Below are positions 12,592-22,016 of a stretch of DNA of 64,000 nucleotides, piece by piece; the first letter of the stretch is position 1, and each line of letters opens with the position of its first letter. Below the pieces are notes generated by a model that was not told the DNA's origin, ran no database searches, and saw nothing but the letters and a program-made list of their open reading frames with translations. The stretch covers positions 682,001 through 746,000 of the forward strand of contig NZ_RJKQ01000002.1 of NCBI RefSeq assembly GCF_003751845.1, written 5' to 3'. The position numbers and the translations under genes were made by a program. The stretch comes from Enterobacter sp. BIGb0383 (lineage in GTDB: Bacteria > Pseudomonadota > Gammaproteobacteria > Enterobacterales > Enterobacteriaceae).

Positions 12592-13956
12592 TTGATTACA
12601 CATATTAGCCCGCTTGGCTCAATGGACATGCTGTCGCAGCTGGAAGTCGACATGCTTAAACGCACTGCCAGCAGCGACCTGTATCAACTGTTTCGTAACT
12701 GCTCACTGGCGGTCCTGAACTCGGGTAGCCTGACGGACAACAGCAAAGAGCTGTTGTCCCGTTTTGAAAATTTCGATATCAACGTGCTGAGCCGCGAACG
12801 CGGCGTCAAGCTGGAACTGATTAACCCGCCGGAAGACGCTTTTGTCGACGGACGCATTATCCGCTCGCTGCAGGCCAACCTGTTTGCCGTCCTGCGCGAT
12901 ATCCTGTTCGTTAACGGCCAGATCCACAACGCCGGTCGCGTTCAGCACCTCAATCTTGAAAGCTCCACCCATATCACCAACCTGGTGTTCTCCATTCTGC
13001 GCAACGCCCGGGCGCTGCACGTTGGCGAAGCGCCGAGCATGGTGGTGTGCTGGGGCGGCCACTCGATCAATGAAACTGAATACCTCTACGCCCGTCGGGT
13101 CGGAACGCAGCTTGGCCTGCGCGAGCTGAACATCTGCACCGGCTGCGGGCCGGGCGCGATGGAAGCGCCAATGAAGGGTGCAGCTGTGGGCCACGCCCAG
13201 CAGCGTTATAAAGAAGGGCGTTTTATCGGCATGACCGAACCGTCCATCATCGCCGCAGAGCCGCCTAACCCGCTGGTCAATGAACTGATCATCATGCCCG
13301 ATATCGAGAAACGCCTTGAAGCCTTTGTCCGTATCGGCCACGGGATTATTATCTTCCCTGGCGGCGTCGGGACGGCCGAAGAGTTCCTCTATCTGCTGGG
13401 GATCCTGATGAACCCGGCGAACAAAGATCAGGTTCTGCCGCTGATCCTCACCGGGCCGAAAGAGAGCGCGGACTACTTCCGGGTGCTGGATGAATTTATC
13501 GTCCATACCCTGGGGGAAGAAGCGCGTCGGTACTACCGCATTATCATCGACGACGCCGCCGAAGTGGCGCGACAGATGAAAAAAGCGATGCCGCAGGTAA
13601 AAGAGTGCCGTCGTGAGACCGGGGATGCCTACAGCTTTAACTGGTCGATTCGCATCGCACCGGACCTGCAAATGCCGTTTGAGCCAACCCATGAAAATAT
13701 GGCGAATCTTAAACTCTATCCTGACCAGCCGGTAGACGTTCTGGCTGCCGATCTGCGTCGTGCCTTCTCAGGCATCGTGGCGGGTAACGTTAAAGAAGTC
13801 GGCATTCAGGCCATTGAGGCTCACGGGCCGTATAAGATCCACGGCGACCGCGAAATGATGCGTCGGATGGACGATCTGCTGCAGGGCTTTGTCGCCCAGC
13901 ACCGCATGAAACTCCCCGGCACGGCCTATATCCCCTGCTACGAAATCTGTTCCTAG
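12592..13956 (+). CDS. ppnN: Nucleotide 5'-monophosphate nucleosidase PpnN
   Basis: PpnN (YgdH) hydrolyses purine and pyrimidine nucleoside monophosphates to base and ribose 5-phosphate and is a (p)ppGpp target in E. coli. It has 454 residues: an N-terminal DUF4478-type domain, a central LOG/lysine decarboxylase-like domain and a C-terminal DUF3412-type domain. The LOG signature PGGVGTAEE falls near residues 257-265, with [14 protein letters not shown] ahead of it. The start codon is TTG, supported by AAGGAG five bases upstream and by the conserved N-terminus [20 protein letters not shown]; the E. coli gene also uses a weak start. Confidence 0.95.
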   Translation: MITHISPLGSMDMLSQLEVDMLKRTASSDLYQLFRNCSLAVLNSGSLTDNSKELLSRFENFDINVLSRERGVKLELINPPEDAFVDGRIIRSLQANLFAVLRDILFVNGQIHNAGRVQHLNLESSTHITNLVFSILRNARALHVGEAPSMVVCWGGHSINETEYLYARRVGTQLGLRELNICTGCGPGAMEAPMKGAAVGHAQQRYKEGRFIGMTEPSIIAAEPPNPLVNELIIMPDIEKRLEAFVRIGHGIIIFPGGVGTAEEFLYLLGILMNPANKDQVLPLILTGPKESADYFRVLDEFIVHTLGEEARRYYRIIIDDAAEVARQMKKAMPQVKECRRETGDAYSFNWSIRIAPDLQMPFEPTHENMANLKLYPDQPVDVLAADLRRAFSGIVAGNVKEVGIQAIEAHGPYKIHGDREMMRRMDDLLQGFVAQHRMKLPGTAYIPCYEICS

Positions 13957-13963
13957 TTCTTAT

Positions 13964-13984
13964 GGGCAGTCTCATAGGCTGCCC
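13964..13984 (+). terminator. Hairpin after ppnN
   Basis: A 9-bp stem with one G-U pair (13964-13972 with 13976-13984, loop CAT) lies seven bases after the ppnN stop. The following TTATGAATCCTT is only partly T-rich, so termination is likely but not certain. Confidence 0.55.
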
Positions 13985-14396
13985 TTATGAATCCTTCCTT
14001 CTTTAGTATTCCCTCAGCACATCAGATATCGAACAAAAGCCGAAAATCACACCATAAATCTCTTCTTTTAGCCGATTTATCAGTAGAAACAACGATATAT
14101 CCTCCGCTTACTTTCAGAGCATATGCTGCCAGTGGTAGCATTTACGCCCATAAATCCAGATAGACCCACCTTTTGCAGTGTTATGGCCTAAGCATGGCCC
14201 TATAAAAAGTGAATTATTGCAATTGAGATCCCGATCACTGATATAACCATAACAAATATGTATCTTTGCGCGCGCCGATAGTTACAGTGAAAAACTATAA
14301 ATAAACCGCCAAAGAGAAAATTTCATTTCGCAAAGCGGCATGTTCCTGTTTTTTTTGACTTAAAACTGACAATTCGTTTCCCTCCAGGAGATATAG
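13985..14396 (+). promoter_or_regulatory. Long sdaC upstream region
   Basis: This 412-base gap between ppnN and sdaC is AT-rich and holds no open frame of note. Visible elements are an 8-bp hairpin at 14123-14141 with a three-base loop and one G-U pair, and a CRP-like site at 14224-14239. The run from about 14280 to 14390 would be the 5' leader and ends in CAGGAGATATAG before the sdaC ATG. E. coli sdaC is CRP-dependent, which fits. Confidence 0.55.
14224..14239. promoter_or_regulatory. Candidate CRP site upstream of sdaC
   Basis: TGAGA-TCCCGA-TCACT matches the CRP half-sites TGTGA-N6-TCACA at 8 of 10 positions. It lies about 160 bases before the sdaC start. Confidence 0.5.
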
Positions 14397-15683
14397 ATGG
14401 AAAACATTCAGACCAGCACCACTACCACGGTGGAAACACCGGGTTCATGGCGCAAAACGGATACCATGTGGATGCTGGGCCTTTACGGCACCGCTATCGG
14501 CGCGGGCGTTCTCTTCCTGCCTATCAATGCCGGTGTCGGCGGACTGATCCCGCTGATCATCATGGCGCTGATCGCTTTCCCGATGACTTTCTTCGCACAC
14601 CGCGGCCTGACCCGTTTTGTGCTGTCCGGTAAAAACCCGGGCGAAGACATTACCGAAGTCGTTGAAGAACACTTTGGCGTTGGCGCAGGTAAACTGATTA
14701 CCCTGCTCTACTTCTTCGCTATCTACCCGATTCTGCTGGTTTACAGCGTGGCGATCACCAACACTGTAGAAAGCTTTATGACTCACCAGATTCAGATAAC
14801 GCCGCCACCGCGCGCGATTCTGTCCCTGATTCTGATCGTCGGCATGATGACCATCGTGCGCTTCGGCGAGCAGATGATCGTGAAAGCGATGAGCATTCTG
14901 GTGTTCCCGTTTGTTATCGCCTTGATGGTGCTGGCCTGCTACCTGATCCCGCAGTGGAACGGTGCCGCGCTGGAAACCCTCTCCCTGAGCAGCGCCACGA
15001 CCGGCAGCGGCCTGTGGATGACCCTGTGGCTGGCAATCCCGGTAATGGTGTTCTCCTTTAACCACTCCCCGATCATCTCCTCCTTCGCGGTCGCGAAGCG
15101 TGAAGAGTACGGTCAGGGCGCAGAGAAGAAATGTTCTTCTATCCTGGCCCGCGCGCACATCATGATGGTTATTACCGTGATGTTCTTCGTGTTCAGCTGC
15201 GTACTGAGCCTCTCCCCGGAGAACCTGGCTGAAGCGAAAGCCCAGAACATCTCTATTCTGTCCTACCTGGCTAACCACTTTAACGCGCCGGTTATCGCCT
15301 GGATGGCACCGATTATCGCCATTATCGCGATCACCAAATCCTTCCTCGGCCACTACCTGGGCGCACGTGAAGGCTTTAACGGTATGGTGATTAAATCCCT
15401 GCGCGGTAAAGGTAAGAGCATCGAAATCAGCAAGCTGAACAAGATGACTGCACTGTTCATGCTGGTCACCACCTGGGCGGTAGCGACACTGAACCCGAGC
15501 ATCCTCGGGATGATCGAAACCCTGGGCGGCCCGATTATCGCGATGATCCTGTTCCTGATGCCGATGTACGCGATTCAGAAAGTCCCGGCGATGCGTAAAT
15601 ACAGCGGCCACATCAGCAACGTGTTTGTGGTTGTGATGGGTCTTATCGCCATGTCCGCTATTTTCTTCTCGCTGTTCAGCTAA
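14397..15683 (+). CDS. sdaC: Serine:H+ symporter SdaC
   Basis: SdaC is a high-affinity L-serine/proton symporter of the hydroxy/aromatic amino acid permease (HAAAP) family, with about 11 membrane segments. It has 428 residues against 429 in E. coli. The first helix carries [20 protein letters not shown]; later conserved parts are [20 protein letters not shown] and [22 protein letters not shown] lies upstream of the ATG. It is followed by sdaB in one direction, so uptake and deamination of serine are paired. A GC-rich stem-loop separates the two genes. Confidence 0.97.
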   Translation: MENIQTSTTTTVETPGSWRKTDTMWMLGLYGTAIGAGVLFLPINAGVGGLIPLIIMALIAFPMTFFAHRGLTRFVLSGKNPGEDITEVVEEHFGVGAGKLITLLYFFAIYPILLVYSVAITNTVESFMTHQIQITPPPRAILSLILIVGMMTIVRFGEQMIVKAMSILVFPFVIALMVLACYLIPQWNGAALETLSLSSATTGSGLWMTLWLAIPVMVFSFNHSPIISSFAVAKREEYGQGAEKKCSSILARAHIMMVITVMFFVFSCVLSLSPENLAEAKAQNISILSYLANHFNAPVIAWMAPIIAIIAITKSFLGHYLGAREGFNGMVIKSLRGKGKSIEISKLNKMTALFMLVTTWAVATLNPSILGMIETLGGPIIAMILFLMPMYAIQKVPAMRKYSGHISNVFVVVMGLIAMSAIFFSLFS

Positions 15684-15690
15684 TCCCCCT

Positions 15691-15710
15691 GCGCCGCCTT
15701 CGGGCGGCGC
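15691..15710 (+). terminator. Stem-loop between sdaC and sdaB
   Basis: A perfect 8-bp GC-rich stem with a TTCG tetraloop starts eight bases after the sdaC stop. There is no T-tract, so it is more likely an mRNA stability element or partial attenuator than a full terminator. Confidence 0.5.
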
Positions 15711-15745
15711 ATCCAATCCCCTCTATTTGTAGTAACGGACGCACT

Positions 15746-17110
15746 ATGATTAGCGTATTCGATATTTTTAAAATCGGCATTGGCCCTTCCAGCTCCCATA
15801 CGGTTGGCCCGATGAAAGCGGGTAAACTCTTTACCGACGATCTGATCGCACGCGGCATCCTGACCGATATCACCCGCGTGGTGGTCGATGTTTACGGCTC
15901 GCTTTCCCTGACGGGGAAAGGCCACCACACCGATATCGCCATTATTATGGGCCTGGCGGGAAATCTGCCGGACACGGTGGATATCGACGCCATTCCCGGT
16001 TTTATCCAGGACGTGAACACCCACGGCCGCCTGCTGCTGGCTAACGGTCAGCACGAAGTGGAATTCCCGGTCGATCGGTGCATGAATTTCCATGCGGATA
16101 ACCTCTCCCTGCACGAAAACGGGATGCGGATCACCGCGCTGGCGGGCGAAAAGGCCGTTTACAGCCAGACTTATTACTCTATCGGCGGCGGCTTTATCGT
16201 CGACGAAGCGCACTTTGGCCTGGCGGACGAAGCGTCGGTGCAGGTCCCGTATCCGTACAAAAACGCTGCCGACCTTCAGCGTCACTGCCGCGAAAGCGGC
16301 CTGTCCCTGTCCGGGCTGATGATGAAGAACGAGCTGGCCCTGCACAGCAAAGAAGCGCTGGAACAGCACTTCGCAAGCGTATGGGAAGTGATGCACGGCG
16401 GCATTGAGCGCGGCATCACGACCGAAGGCGTACTGCCGGGCAAACTGCGCGTGCCGCGTCGTGCCGCCGCCCTGCGCCGGATGCTGGTCAGCAGCGACAA
16501 AACCACCACCGACCCGATGAGCGTCGTGGACTGGATTAACATGTTCGCCCTGGCGGTCAACGAAGAAAACGCCGCCGGTGGCCGCGTCGTCACCGCCCCG
16601 ACCAACGGTGCCTGCGGCATCGTGCCGGCGGTACTGGCGTACTACAATAAGTTTATCCGTGAAGTGAATGCTAACTCGCTGGCCCGCTATTTTCTGGTCA
16701 CCAGCGCCATTGGCTCGCTGTATAAGATGAACGCCTCTATTTCCGGCGCGGAAGTCGGCTGTCAGGGTGAAGTGGGCGTGGCCTGCTCCATGGCGGCGGC
16801 CGGTCTGGCAGAGCTGCTGGGCGGTAGCCCGGAACAGGTTTGCATCGCCGCGGAAATCGGCATGGAACATAACCTTGGCCTGACCTGCGATCCGGTTGCC
16901 GGACAGGTGCAGGTGCCCTGCATCGAGCGTAACGCCATTGCCGCTGTGAAGTCGGTCAATGCGGCACGTATGGCGCTGCGCCGCACCAGCGAGCCGCGCG
17001 TCTGCCTCGACAAGGTTATCGAAACCATGTACGAAACCGGCAAAGACATGAATGCCAAATACCGCGAAACCTCTCGCGGCGGTCTGGCCATGAAAGTCTC
17101 CTGCGATTAA
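15746..17110 (+). CDS. sdaB: L-serine ammonia-lyase SdaB
   Basis: SdaB is an iron-sulfur L-serine deaminase that converts L-serine to pyruvate and ammonia. It has 454 residues with an N-terminal beta domain (MISVFDIFKIGIGPSSSHTVG) and a catalytic alpha domain. Cysteines in GAEVGCQGEVG, LGLTCDPVAG and VPCIERNA are the [4Fe-4S] ligands. TAPTNGACGIVPAVLAYY is also conserved. It is closer to SdaB than to SdaA in text and by linkage to sdaC. It starts 62 bases after sdaC, so the two form an operon with a hairpin between them. Confidence 0.96.
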   Translation: MISVFDIFKIGIGPSSSHTVGPMKAGKLFTDDLIARGILTDITRVVVDVYGSLSLTGKGHHTDIAIIMGLAGNLPDTVDIDAIPGFIQDVNTHGRLLLANGQHEVEFPVDRCMNFHADNLSLHENGMRITALAGEKAVYSQTYYSIGGGFIVDEAHFGLADEASVQVPYPYKNAADLQRHCRESGLSLSGLMMKNELALHSKEALEQHFASVWEVMHGGIERGITTEGVLPGKLRVPRRAAALRRMLVSSDKTTTDPMSVVDWINMFALAVNEENAAGGRVVTAPTNGACGIVPAVLAYYNKFIREVNANSLARYFLVTSAIGSLYKMNASISGAEVGCQGEVGVACSMAAAGLAELLGGSPEQVCIAAEIGMEHNLGLTCDPVAGQVQVPCIERNAIAAVKSVNAARMALRRTSEPRVCLDKVIETMYETGKDMNAKYRETSRGGLAMKVSCD

Positions 17111-17117
17111 TCCCTCT

Positions 17118-17141
17118 ACGCCCCGTTTTGCGGGGCGTTTT
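17118..17141 (+). terminator. Rho-independent terminator after sdaB
   Basis: An 8-bp stem (17118-17125 with 17131-17138) and five-base loop are followed by TTTT seven bases after the sdaB stop. Confidence 0.85.
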
Positions 17142-17221
17142 CCGCTTTTCCCGTCGCCTCATGGCATCTCAGCGTTCACAGTGTTAGGCTTGCCCCGGGA
17201 TTTCACCTAAGGGAGCGGGTT

Positions 17222-17983
17222 ATGGCGGTACATCTGTTGATTGTTGACGCACTGAATCTTATTCGTCGTATTCACGCGGTACAGGGATCCCCCTGCGCGG
17301 ATACCTGCCTGCACGCGCTGGAGCAGCTTATCGTTCATAGCCAGCCTACCCACGCGGTGGCGGTGTTTGACGACGAAGCCCGCAGCGACAGCTGGCGTCA
17401 TCATCGGCTGCCGGACTATAAAGCCGGACGCGCCCCGATGCCCGAAACCCTTCATGATGAAATGCCCGCCCTGCGCGCCGCCTTTGAAAAGCGCGGCGTC
17501 CGCTGCTGGTCATCCCCTGGCGATGAAGCCGACGATCTGGCCGCTACCCTGGCAGTTAAAATCGCCGGGGCAGGACACGAGGCCACTATCGTCTCGACGG
17601 ATAAGGGCTACTGCCAGCTGCTGTCCCCGACCATTCGTATTCGTGACTACTTCCAGAAGCGCTGGCTGGATGCCCCCTTTATTGCCGGCGAGTTCGGCGT
17701 CACGCCGCAGCAGCTGCCGGATTACTGGGGCCTTGCCGGTATCAGCAGTTCAAAGGTGCCGGGCGTGGCCGGGATCGGACCGAAAAGCGCCACCCAGCTG
17801 CTGACCCAGTTCCGTAACCTGGAGGAGCTCTACGCCGGGCTGGACCAGGTGCCGGAGAAGTGGCAGAAAAAGCTGGAAGAGCACCGGGAGATGGCGTTTA
17901 TCTGTCGTGACGTTGCGCGACTGCAAACGGATCTGCAGCTGGACGGGAATCTGCAGCAGCTGCGGCTGGAAAGGGCTCTCTGA
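17222..17983 (+). CDS. xni: Flap endonuclease Xni
   Basis: Xni (YgdG, once called exonuclease IX) is a 253-residue 5'-nuclease of the FEN family, related to the 5'-3' domain of DNA polymerase I. The metal-binding acidic clusters are VDALNLIRR at the N-terminus, [24 protein letters not shown] and STDKGYCQL. The helix-3-turn motif is [27 protein letters not shown] precedes the ATG. It is convergent with dpiA; the two stop codons lie inside one hairpin. Confidence 0.95.
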   Translation: MAVHLLIVDALNLIRRIHAVQGSPCADTCLHALEQLIVHSQPTHAVAVFDDEARSDSWRHHRLPDYKAGRAPMPETLHDEMPALRAAFEKRGVRCWSSPGDEADDLAATLAVKIAGAGHEATIVSTDKGYCQLLSPTIRIRDYFQKRWLDAPFIAGEFGVTPQQLPDYWGLAGISSSKVPGVAGIGPKSATQLLTQFRNLEELYAGLDQVPEKWQKKLEEHREMAFICRDVARLQTDLQLDGNLQQLRLERAL

Positions 17984-18002
17984 CAAAGCGTTTTCTCTGT
18001 CA
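17981..18002. terminator. Hairpin shared by convergent xni and dpiA ends
   Basis: TGACAAAG (17981-17988) pairs with CTCTGTCA (17995-18002) with one mismatch. The stem begins in the xni stop and ends in the dpiA stop. The loop contains TTTT but no T-tract follows. It may act as a weak bidirectional terminator. Confidence 0.4.
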
Positions 18003-18680
18003 CACGCCACGATAGATACGCTGTGGCCGCCCAACTTTACCCCGAACAATCTCTGTCAGTATGACGTGGCGACTCGCGCAATATTCCAGATAGCGTCTGG
18101 CCGTCGTTCGACTGATCGTCAACGCCTGCGCCACCGTTTCGGCCGTCTGGTGCGCATCGGGATCGGTGAACAACGCCTTCACGGCATCCAGCGTTAACGC
18201 ATCAATGCCGACGGGCAGATCCACTTTAGGCTCACCGCGTGCGTACGCATTAAACATCTCGTCGATCTGCCGCTGGCTGGCGCTGTCATTCCCCGCCAGT
18301 ATCGCTTTACGCTGACGGTACCGGACCAGCGTCTGCCCGAGGCGTTCATACGCAATCGGCTTGACGAGGTAATCAAAGGCTCCGCTACGCACGGCGTCAG
18401 ACACCGTCTCCATATCGCTGGCGGCCGTGGTTAACACCACCCCGCCGGGATAACGTGAGCGCATGAGTTCATGCAGCAGGGTAATGCCTTTACCATCCGG
18501 CAGGTAGTTGTCCAGCAGGATAAGATCCGGCCTGAAGCGCTCTACGATCGTTCGCGCCTGCGCCAGATCGCCCGCCAGCCATATCTGGCCAAACCCGGGA
18601 ATACGTCGAATATACTCCGCATGCATCTCTGCCAGCAGCGTTTCATCCTCTACGATCAAAAGGGTTAATGCTTCCATCAT
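18000..18680 (-). CDS. dpiA: Citrate response regulator DpiA (CitB)
   Basis: DpiA is the DNA-binding response regulator paired with DpiB; it activates the citrate lyase and transport genes under anaerobic conditions. It has 226 residues, like the E. coli protein. The receiver domain has the acidic pair Glu11-Asp12, the phosphorylation site Asp57 (LILLDNYLPDG) and Lys107 (DYLVKPI). The C-terminal winged-helix domain contains TAETVAQALTISRTTARRYL. The start overlaps the dpiB stop (ATGA), so the pair is co-translated. It belongs to the CitB/DcuR group; the neighbouring cit genes favour citrate over C4-dicarboxylates. Confidence 0.95.
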   Translation of the reverse strand: MMEALTLLIVEDETLLAEMHAEYIRRIPGFGQIWLAGDLAQARTIVERFRPDLILLDNYLPDGKGITLLHELMRSRYPGGVVLTTAASDMETVSDAVRSGAFDYLVKPIAYERLGQTLVRYRQRKAILAGNDSASQRQIDEMFNAYARGEPKVDLPVGIDALTLDAVKALFTDPDAHQTAETVAQALTISRTTARRYLEYCASRHVILTEIVRGKVGRPQRIYRGV

Positions 18681-20314
18681 TGTTCTTTTTTCACTTTCGG
18701 AATGAAGATAGAAAACAGGGTGCCGCAGGGATCGTTATCTTCCAGCGTGATCGTCCCACCGCAGCGCCCCACATAAGAGGCAATAAGGTACAGACCGATG
18801 CCGTGTTCTCCCGGCTCATCGGTGCGGGTGCTGACACCCTGCTCAAATATTTTTTCGCACAGCGACTCCGGCACACCGCATCCCCGATCGGCAACCTCTA
18901 TCACAACGTCGTCACCTTCATCACTCAGGAACAGTTCCACAACCCTGTTCTCTTGCGACGTATGCAGGCTGGCCTCGAAGGCATTATCCAGAAGATTACC
19001 GACGATTGCCGCAAATTCGGTGCTATCCAGCCCTTCCGGCAGTTGACGAAGCTGGCTGCCAGGAACAATCACCATACTCAGTCCCAGTTCACGCGCACGC
19101 TGAACCTTGCCATACAGCAAACCGGCAACCTGCCGGTCGGCAAATGCCTCGCGCAGGCTGTCGATAAGCGCCTGCTGCGTTTTTGCTTCCCCCTGAACCA
19201 TCGCAATAACCCGATCGTACTCCTTCATTTGCAGCAGACCGTTTAGCGTCGACACCCAGTTTAGGTGCTCGTGCCGCAAGGTTCTCAGGCTCTCCACATA
19301 CTGCTTGATTTGGGTCAACTGGGCATTGAGCGTGGCGATTTCATCTTTGCTGCGAAAGCTGATAATCGCTCCCAGCAGCTCCTCACCGGACAGAATGGGC
19401 TCACGGTTGGCAATCACGCTCAGTCCGTTGAAGTTGACGATGATATCCTGGCGTTTTTCCGCTATTTGCTCGGTAAAAAAATCAGCAGGCTTCACGACAT
19501 CAGCAATCGGCGTTCCCGACCACTGCCTGCCCGTTGAAGAGAGTCCCAGCATTTTTCTGGCGCTGCGATTGATGGCGGTAATATTCCCCGCCGGATCCAC
19601 CGCAATCAGCCCTTCATAGACCGAGCTGAAAAGCGCCTCCTGCTGACGCACGACCCGGGCAATCTGCTTCGGCTCCATGCCCAGCATCTGACGGCGAATA
19701 TGGGCGGCAAAAAACCATGAGAGCAGCATCAGCACGACCAGCAGCAGAATAAACACCCCCGCCATCGGCAGCAGGAAATCAAGGCGCCAGCTGTCAATTT
19801 TACTGACCAGGTAACCCAGAGAGACGACGCCGATCACACGCCCATGATGGTCAAATATGGGTGTTTTAGCGCGCATCGCCATCCCCATAGAGCCCTCACC
19901 GCTGATAAAATAGCTTTCACCTTTCTCCAGCGCACCGGGTTTGGTGAACTGCATCGGATAACCAATTTTTTCGGCATTGGGATGGTAAAGGCGAACAGAA
20001 TCGCGATCGCCGATGACAACATAGTCAAAATCCGTGTCGCTCTGAAACCGCTCAATAATGCCCGCCAGTCGCGCATAATCGCGGCCGTTAACGGCTGAAA
20101 TGATGCTGTCGTTCGCCGCGATGATCTTAGCCTGATTCATCGCCATATCCCGTACATGCCGGGTTAAATAATCGCCGAAGCTCGCAGAGAAATATTGCGC
20201 CAGGGCGGTGATAGTACAGATGGAAAAAACCAAAATGAGCAGAAAAATCCGCAGTGGAAACGCAAGCTGCTGAAAGAAAGTGAACGGTTTTTTCTTTTCC
20301 TTTACACCCATCAT
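18677..20314 (-). CDS. dpiB: Citrate sensor histidine kinase DpiB (CitA)
   Basis: DpiB is the membrane sensor of the DpiAB pair. The 545-residue reading starts at MMGVKEKKKPFTFFQQLAFP, which fits the family start and has GGGGA upstream; a frame reaching 20398 adds unrelated residues. Order: TM1 (LRIFLLILVFSICTITALAQ), periplasmic PDC/PAS citrate-binding domain with VVIGDRDSVRLYHPN and GSMGMAMRAKTPIF, TM2 near residues 180-203, cytoplasmic PAS (EGLIAVDPAGNITAINRSA), H-box LRTLRHEHLNWVSTLNGLLQ, N-box GNLLDNAFEA and G-box GEHGIGLYLI. It is divergent from citC. The ligand assignment rests on homology and on the linked citrate genes. Confidence 0.95.
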   Translation of the reverse strand: MMGVKEKKKPFTFFQQLAFPLRIFLLILVFSICTITALAQYFSASFGDYLTRHVRDMAMNQAKIIAANDSIISAVNGRDYARLAGIIERFQSDTDFDYVVIGDRDSVRLYHPNAEKIGYPMQFTKPGALEKGESYFISGEGSMGMAMRAKTPIFDHHGRVIGVVSLGYLVSKIDSWRLDFLLPMAGVFILLLVVLMLLSWFFAAHIRRQMLGMEPKQIARVVRQQEALFSSVYEGLIAVDPAGNITAINRSARKMLGLSSTGRQWSGTPIADVVKPADFFTEQIAEKRQDIIVNFNGLSVIANREPILSGEELLGAIISFRSKDEIATLNAQLTQIKQYVESLRTLRHEHLNWVSTLNGLLQMKEYDRVIAMVQGEAKTQQALIDSLREAFADRQVAGLLYGKVQRARELGLSMVIVPGSQLRQLPEGLDSTEFAAIVGNLLDNAFEASLHTSQENRVVELFLSDEGDDVVIEVADRGCGVPESLCEKIFEQGVSTRTDEPGEHGIGLYLIASYVGRCGGTITLEDNDPCGTLFSIFIPKVKKEQ

Positions 20315-20646
20315 TATTCCCCATCCATTACCACATCTACCCGACACTGCCATTATTATGGCAAGAGTCCCGTCACGAAACAGCCACACCACCAGCAATC
20401 GTTGAAAATACCCACCTGAATTTAATTAACCAAATTAAAACCATTAAACCAATTAAAACTACATAAGCCTTTGTGAAATAAGTCAAAAAATACAACAAAA
20501 ACACCCCGTAGGATATCTACCGTCAGAGCAAGGTTGTCATGAACCCCATTAAACCCCTGACAAAAACAAGTTGTTATCATTTTTTTAAAATACACAACAA
20601 ATGCAAGAAACAGGCAACAGAATATATTCACAGGATATATAAAACC
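20315..20646. promoter_or_regulatory. Divergent dpiB-citC control region
   Basis: This 332-base region is AT-rich, most strongly at 20415-20510, where AATTAA-type repeats recur (ATTTAATTAACCAAATTAAA, then CAATTAAAACTAC). Such a region between citAB- and citC-type genes is where the response regulator and CRP act in relatives. A good CRP match lies at 20472-20487. An alternative upstream citC start at 20539 with AAGG lies inside this region. Confidence 0.6.
20472..20487. promoter_or_regulatory. Candidate CRP site in the cit control region
   Basis: TGTGA-AATAAG-TCAAA matches TGTGA-N6-TCACA at 9 of 10 positions. Catabolite control of citrate fermentation genes is known in relatives; use of this site is inferred. 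Confidence 0.6.
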
Positions 20647-21723
20647 ATGTTTGGCAATAATGTCTTCACCTATGTAAAGCGCTCAGACAATATAAAGATG
20701 GCGGAGATCGCCTTTTTTCTGAAAGAGAACGCGTTAAGCGTCGATACCACCGTCGAGATCTTTATCACCATCAAACGCGACGACCGCCTTATCGCCTGCG
20801 GCGGAATTGCCGGGAATATCATTAAGTGCGTGGCGATTTGCGAATCCGTTCGCGGTGAAGGTCTGGCGCTGACGCTGGCGACAGAGCTGATTAATCTCGC
20901 GTGGGAAAGACACTGCACTCATCTTTTCATCTATACAAAAACTGAATATGAAGCCCTGTTTACACAGTGTGGCTTCAGCACCATCACCCGCGTGCCCGGG
21001 ATCATGGTGCTGATGGAAAACAGTAAAACCCGCCTGAAGCGCTACGCCGACTCGCTGATAAAACACCGTCACGATGGAAAAAAAATCGGCAGTATCGTCA
21101 TGAACGCGAACCCGTTCACCAACGGCCATCGCTATCTTATTCAGCAGGCGGCCATGCAGTGCGACTGGCTGCATCTGTTTCTGGTTAAAGAGGACACGTC
21201 TCGCTTTTCCTATGAAGACCGTCTGGAGCTGGTGCGCAAGAGCACAGCGGATATCCCTCGTTTAACGGTGCATCACGGTTCGGAATACATCATCTCCCGT
21301 GCCACCTTCCCCTGCTATTTCATTAAAGAGCAGAGCGTCATTAACCACTGCTATACGGAAATCGATTTAAAGATTTTCCGCCAGCATCTCGCCCCTGCTC
21401 TCGGTATTACCCACCGCTTTGTCGGGACTGAACCCTTTTGCGCCATCACCTCCCGGTACAACCGCGACATGCGCTTCTGGCTGGAAACACCCACGCTCGC
21501 CGCGCCGCCGATTGCCCTGGTGGAAATTGAGCGCCTCTGTTTCGGGGAAACGCCCATCTCCGCCTCCCTGGTCCGCAAGCTGCTGGTAAAAAAAGATCTC
21601 GCCTCTATCGCCCCGCTGGTGCCTGAAGCCACCCTGAACTATCTGCAGAAGATGCTCCGGCCCACGCCACAGGACGCGACAGACCATCAAAAAAACGCCG
21701 TATTAATCACAGGTGAATCATGA
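20647..21723 (+). CDS. citC: [Citrate (pro-3S)-lyase] ligase CitC
   Basis: CitC acetylates the prosthetic-group thiol of citrate lyase acyl carrier protein (CitD) with acetate and ATP, switching the lyase on. The 358-residue reading starts at [15 protein letters not shown], as in E. coli. It has an N-terminal GNAT-like domain ([20 protein letters not shown]) and a C-terminal nucleotidyltransferase domain with the HxGH-like motif in [14 protein letters not shown] and the segment [12 protein letters not shown] longer frame from 20539, with its own AAGG site, would add 36 lysine-rich residues lacking homology, so the shorter start is preferred with moderate certainty. It is first in citCDEFX-citT. 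Confidence 0.94.
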   Translation: MFGNNVFTYVKRSDNIKMAEIAFFLKENALSVDTTVEIFITIKRDDRLIACGGIAGNIIKCVAICESVRGEGLALTLATELINLAWERHCTHLFIYTKTEYEALFTQCGFSTITRVPGIMVLMENSKTRLKRYADSLIKHRHDGKKIGSIVMNANPFTNGHRYLIQQAAMQCDWLHLFLVKEDTSRFSYEDRLELVRKSTADIPRLTVHHGSEYIISRATFPCYFIKEQSVINHCYTEIDLKIFRQHLAPALGITHRFVGTEPFCAITSRYNRDMRFWLETPTLAAPPIALVEIERLCFGETPISASLVRKLLVKKDLASIAPLVPEATLNYLQKMLRPTPQDATDHQKNAVLITGES

Positions 21724-22016
21724 AAATAAACCAGGCTGCCGTCGCCGGTACACTTGAGTCAGGGGATGTGATGCTGCGTATCCTGCCGCTCGACACGCAG
21801 GACATTGATCTGCAAATCAACAGCAGCGTTGAGAAACAGTTTGGCGATGCCATTCGCGCCACCCTTCTGGACGTGCTCGCCCACCACGATATTCGCGGCG
21901 TGCAGTTAAATGTCGATGACAAAGGCGCTCTGGACTGCATTCTGCGCGCACGACTGGAGGCCCTTCTGGCGCGAGCCTGCGGTATTCCGGCGCTGCCGTG
22001 GGAGGATCGCTTATGA
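21720..22016 (+). CDS. citD: Citrate lyase acyl carrier protein (gamma subunit)
   Basis: CitD is the 98-residue acyl carrier protein of citrate lyase. It holds the 2'-(5''-phosphoribosyl)-3'-dephospho-CoA group on a serine. The attachment site is Ser14 in AGTLESGDV. Its start overlaps the citC stop (ATGA) and its stop overlaps the citE start, so C, D and E are translationally chained. The prosthetic group has to be supplied by CitG and attached by CitX; citX is present in the cluster and citG is not. Confidence 0.95.
   Translation: MKINQAAVAGTLESGDVMLRILPLDTQDIDLQINSSVEKQFGDAIRATLLDVLAHHDIRGVQLNVDDKGALDCILRARLEALLARACGIPALPWEDRL

Noticed and set aside
14445-16870. Minus-strand frames of 423 and 396 codons opposite sdaC and sdaB
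   Set aside because: They are rich in His, Gln and Asp, as expected from reverse frames of membrane protein and GC-rich genes. The plus-strand genes explain the sequence.
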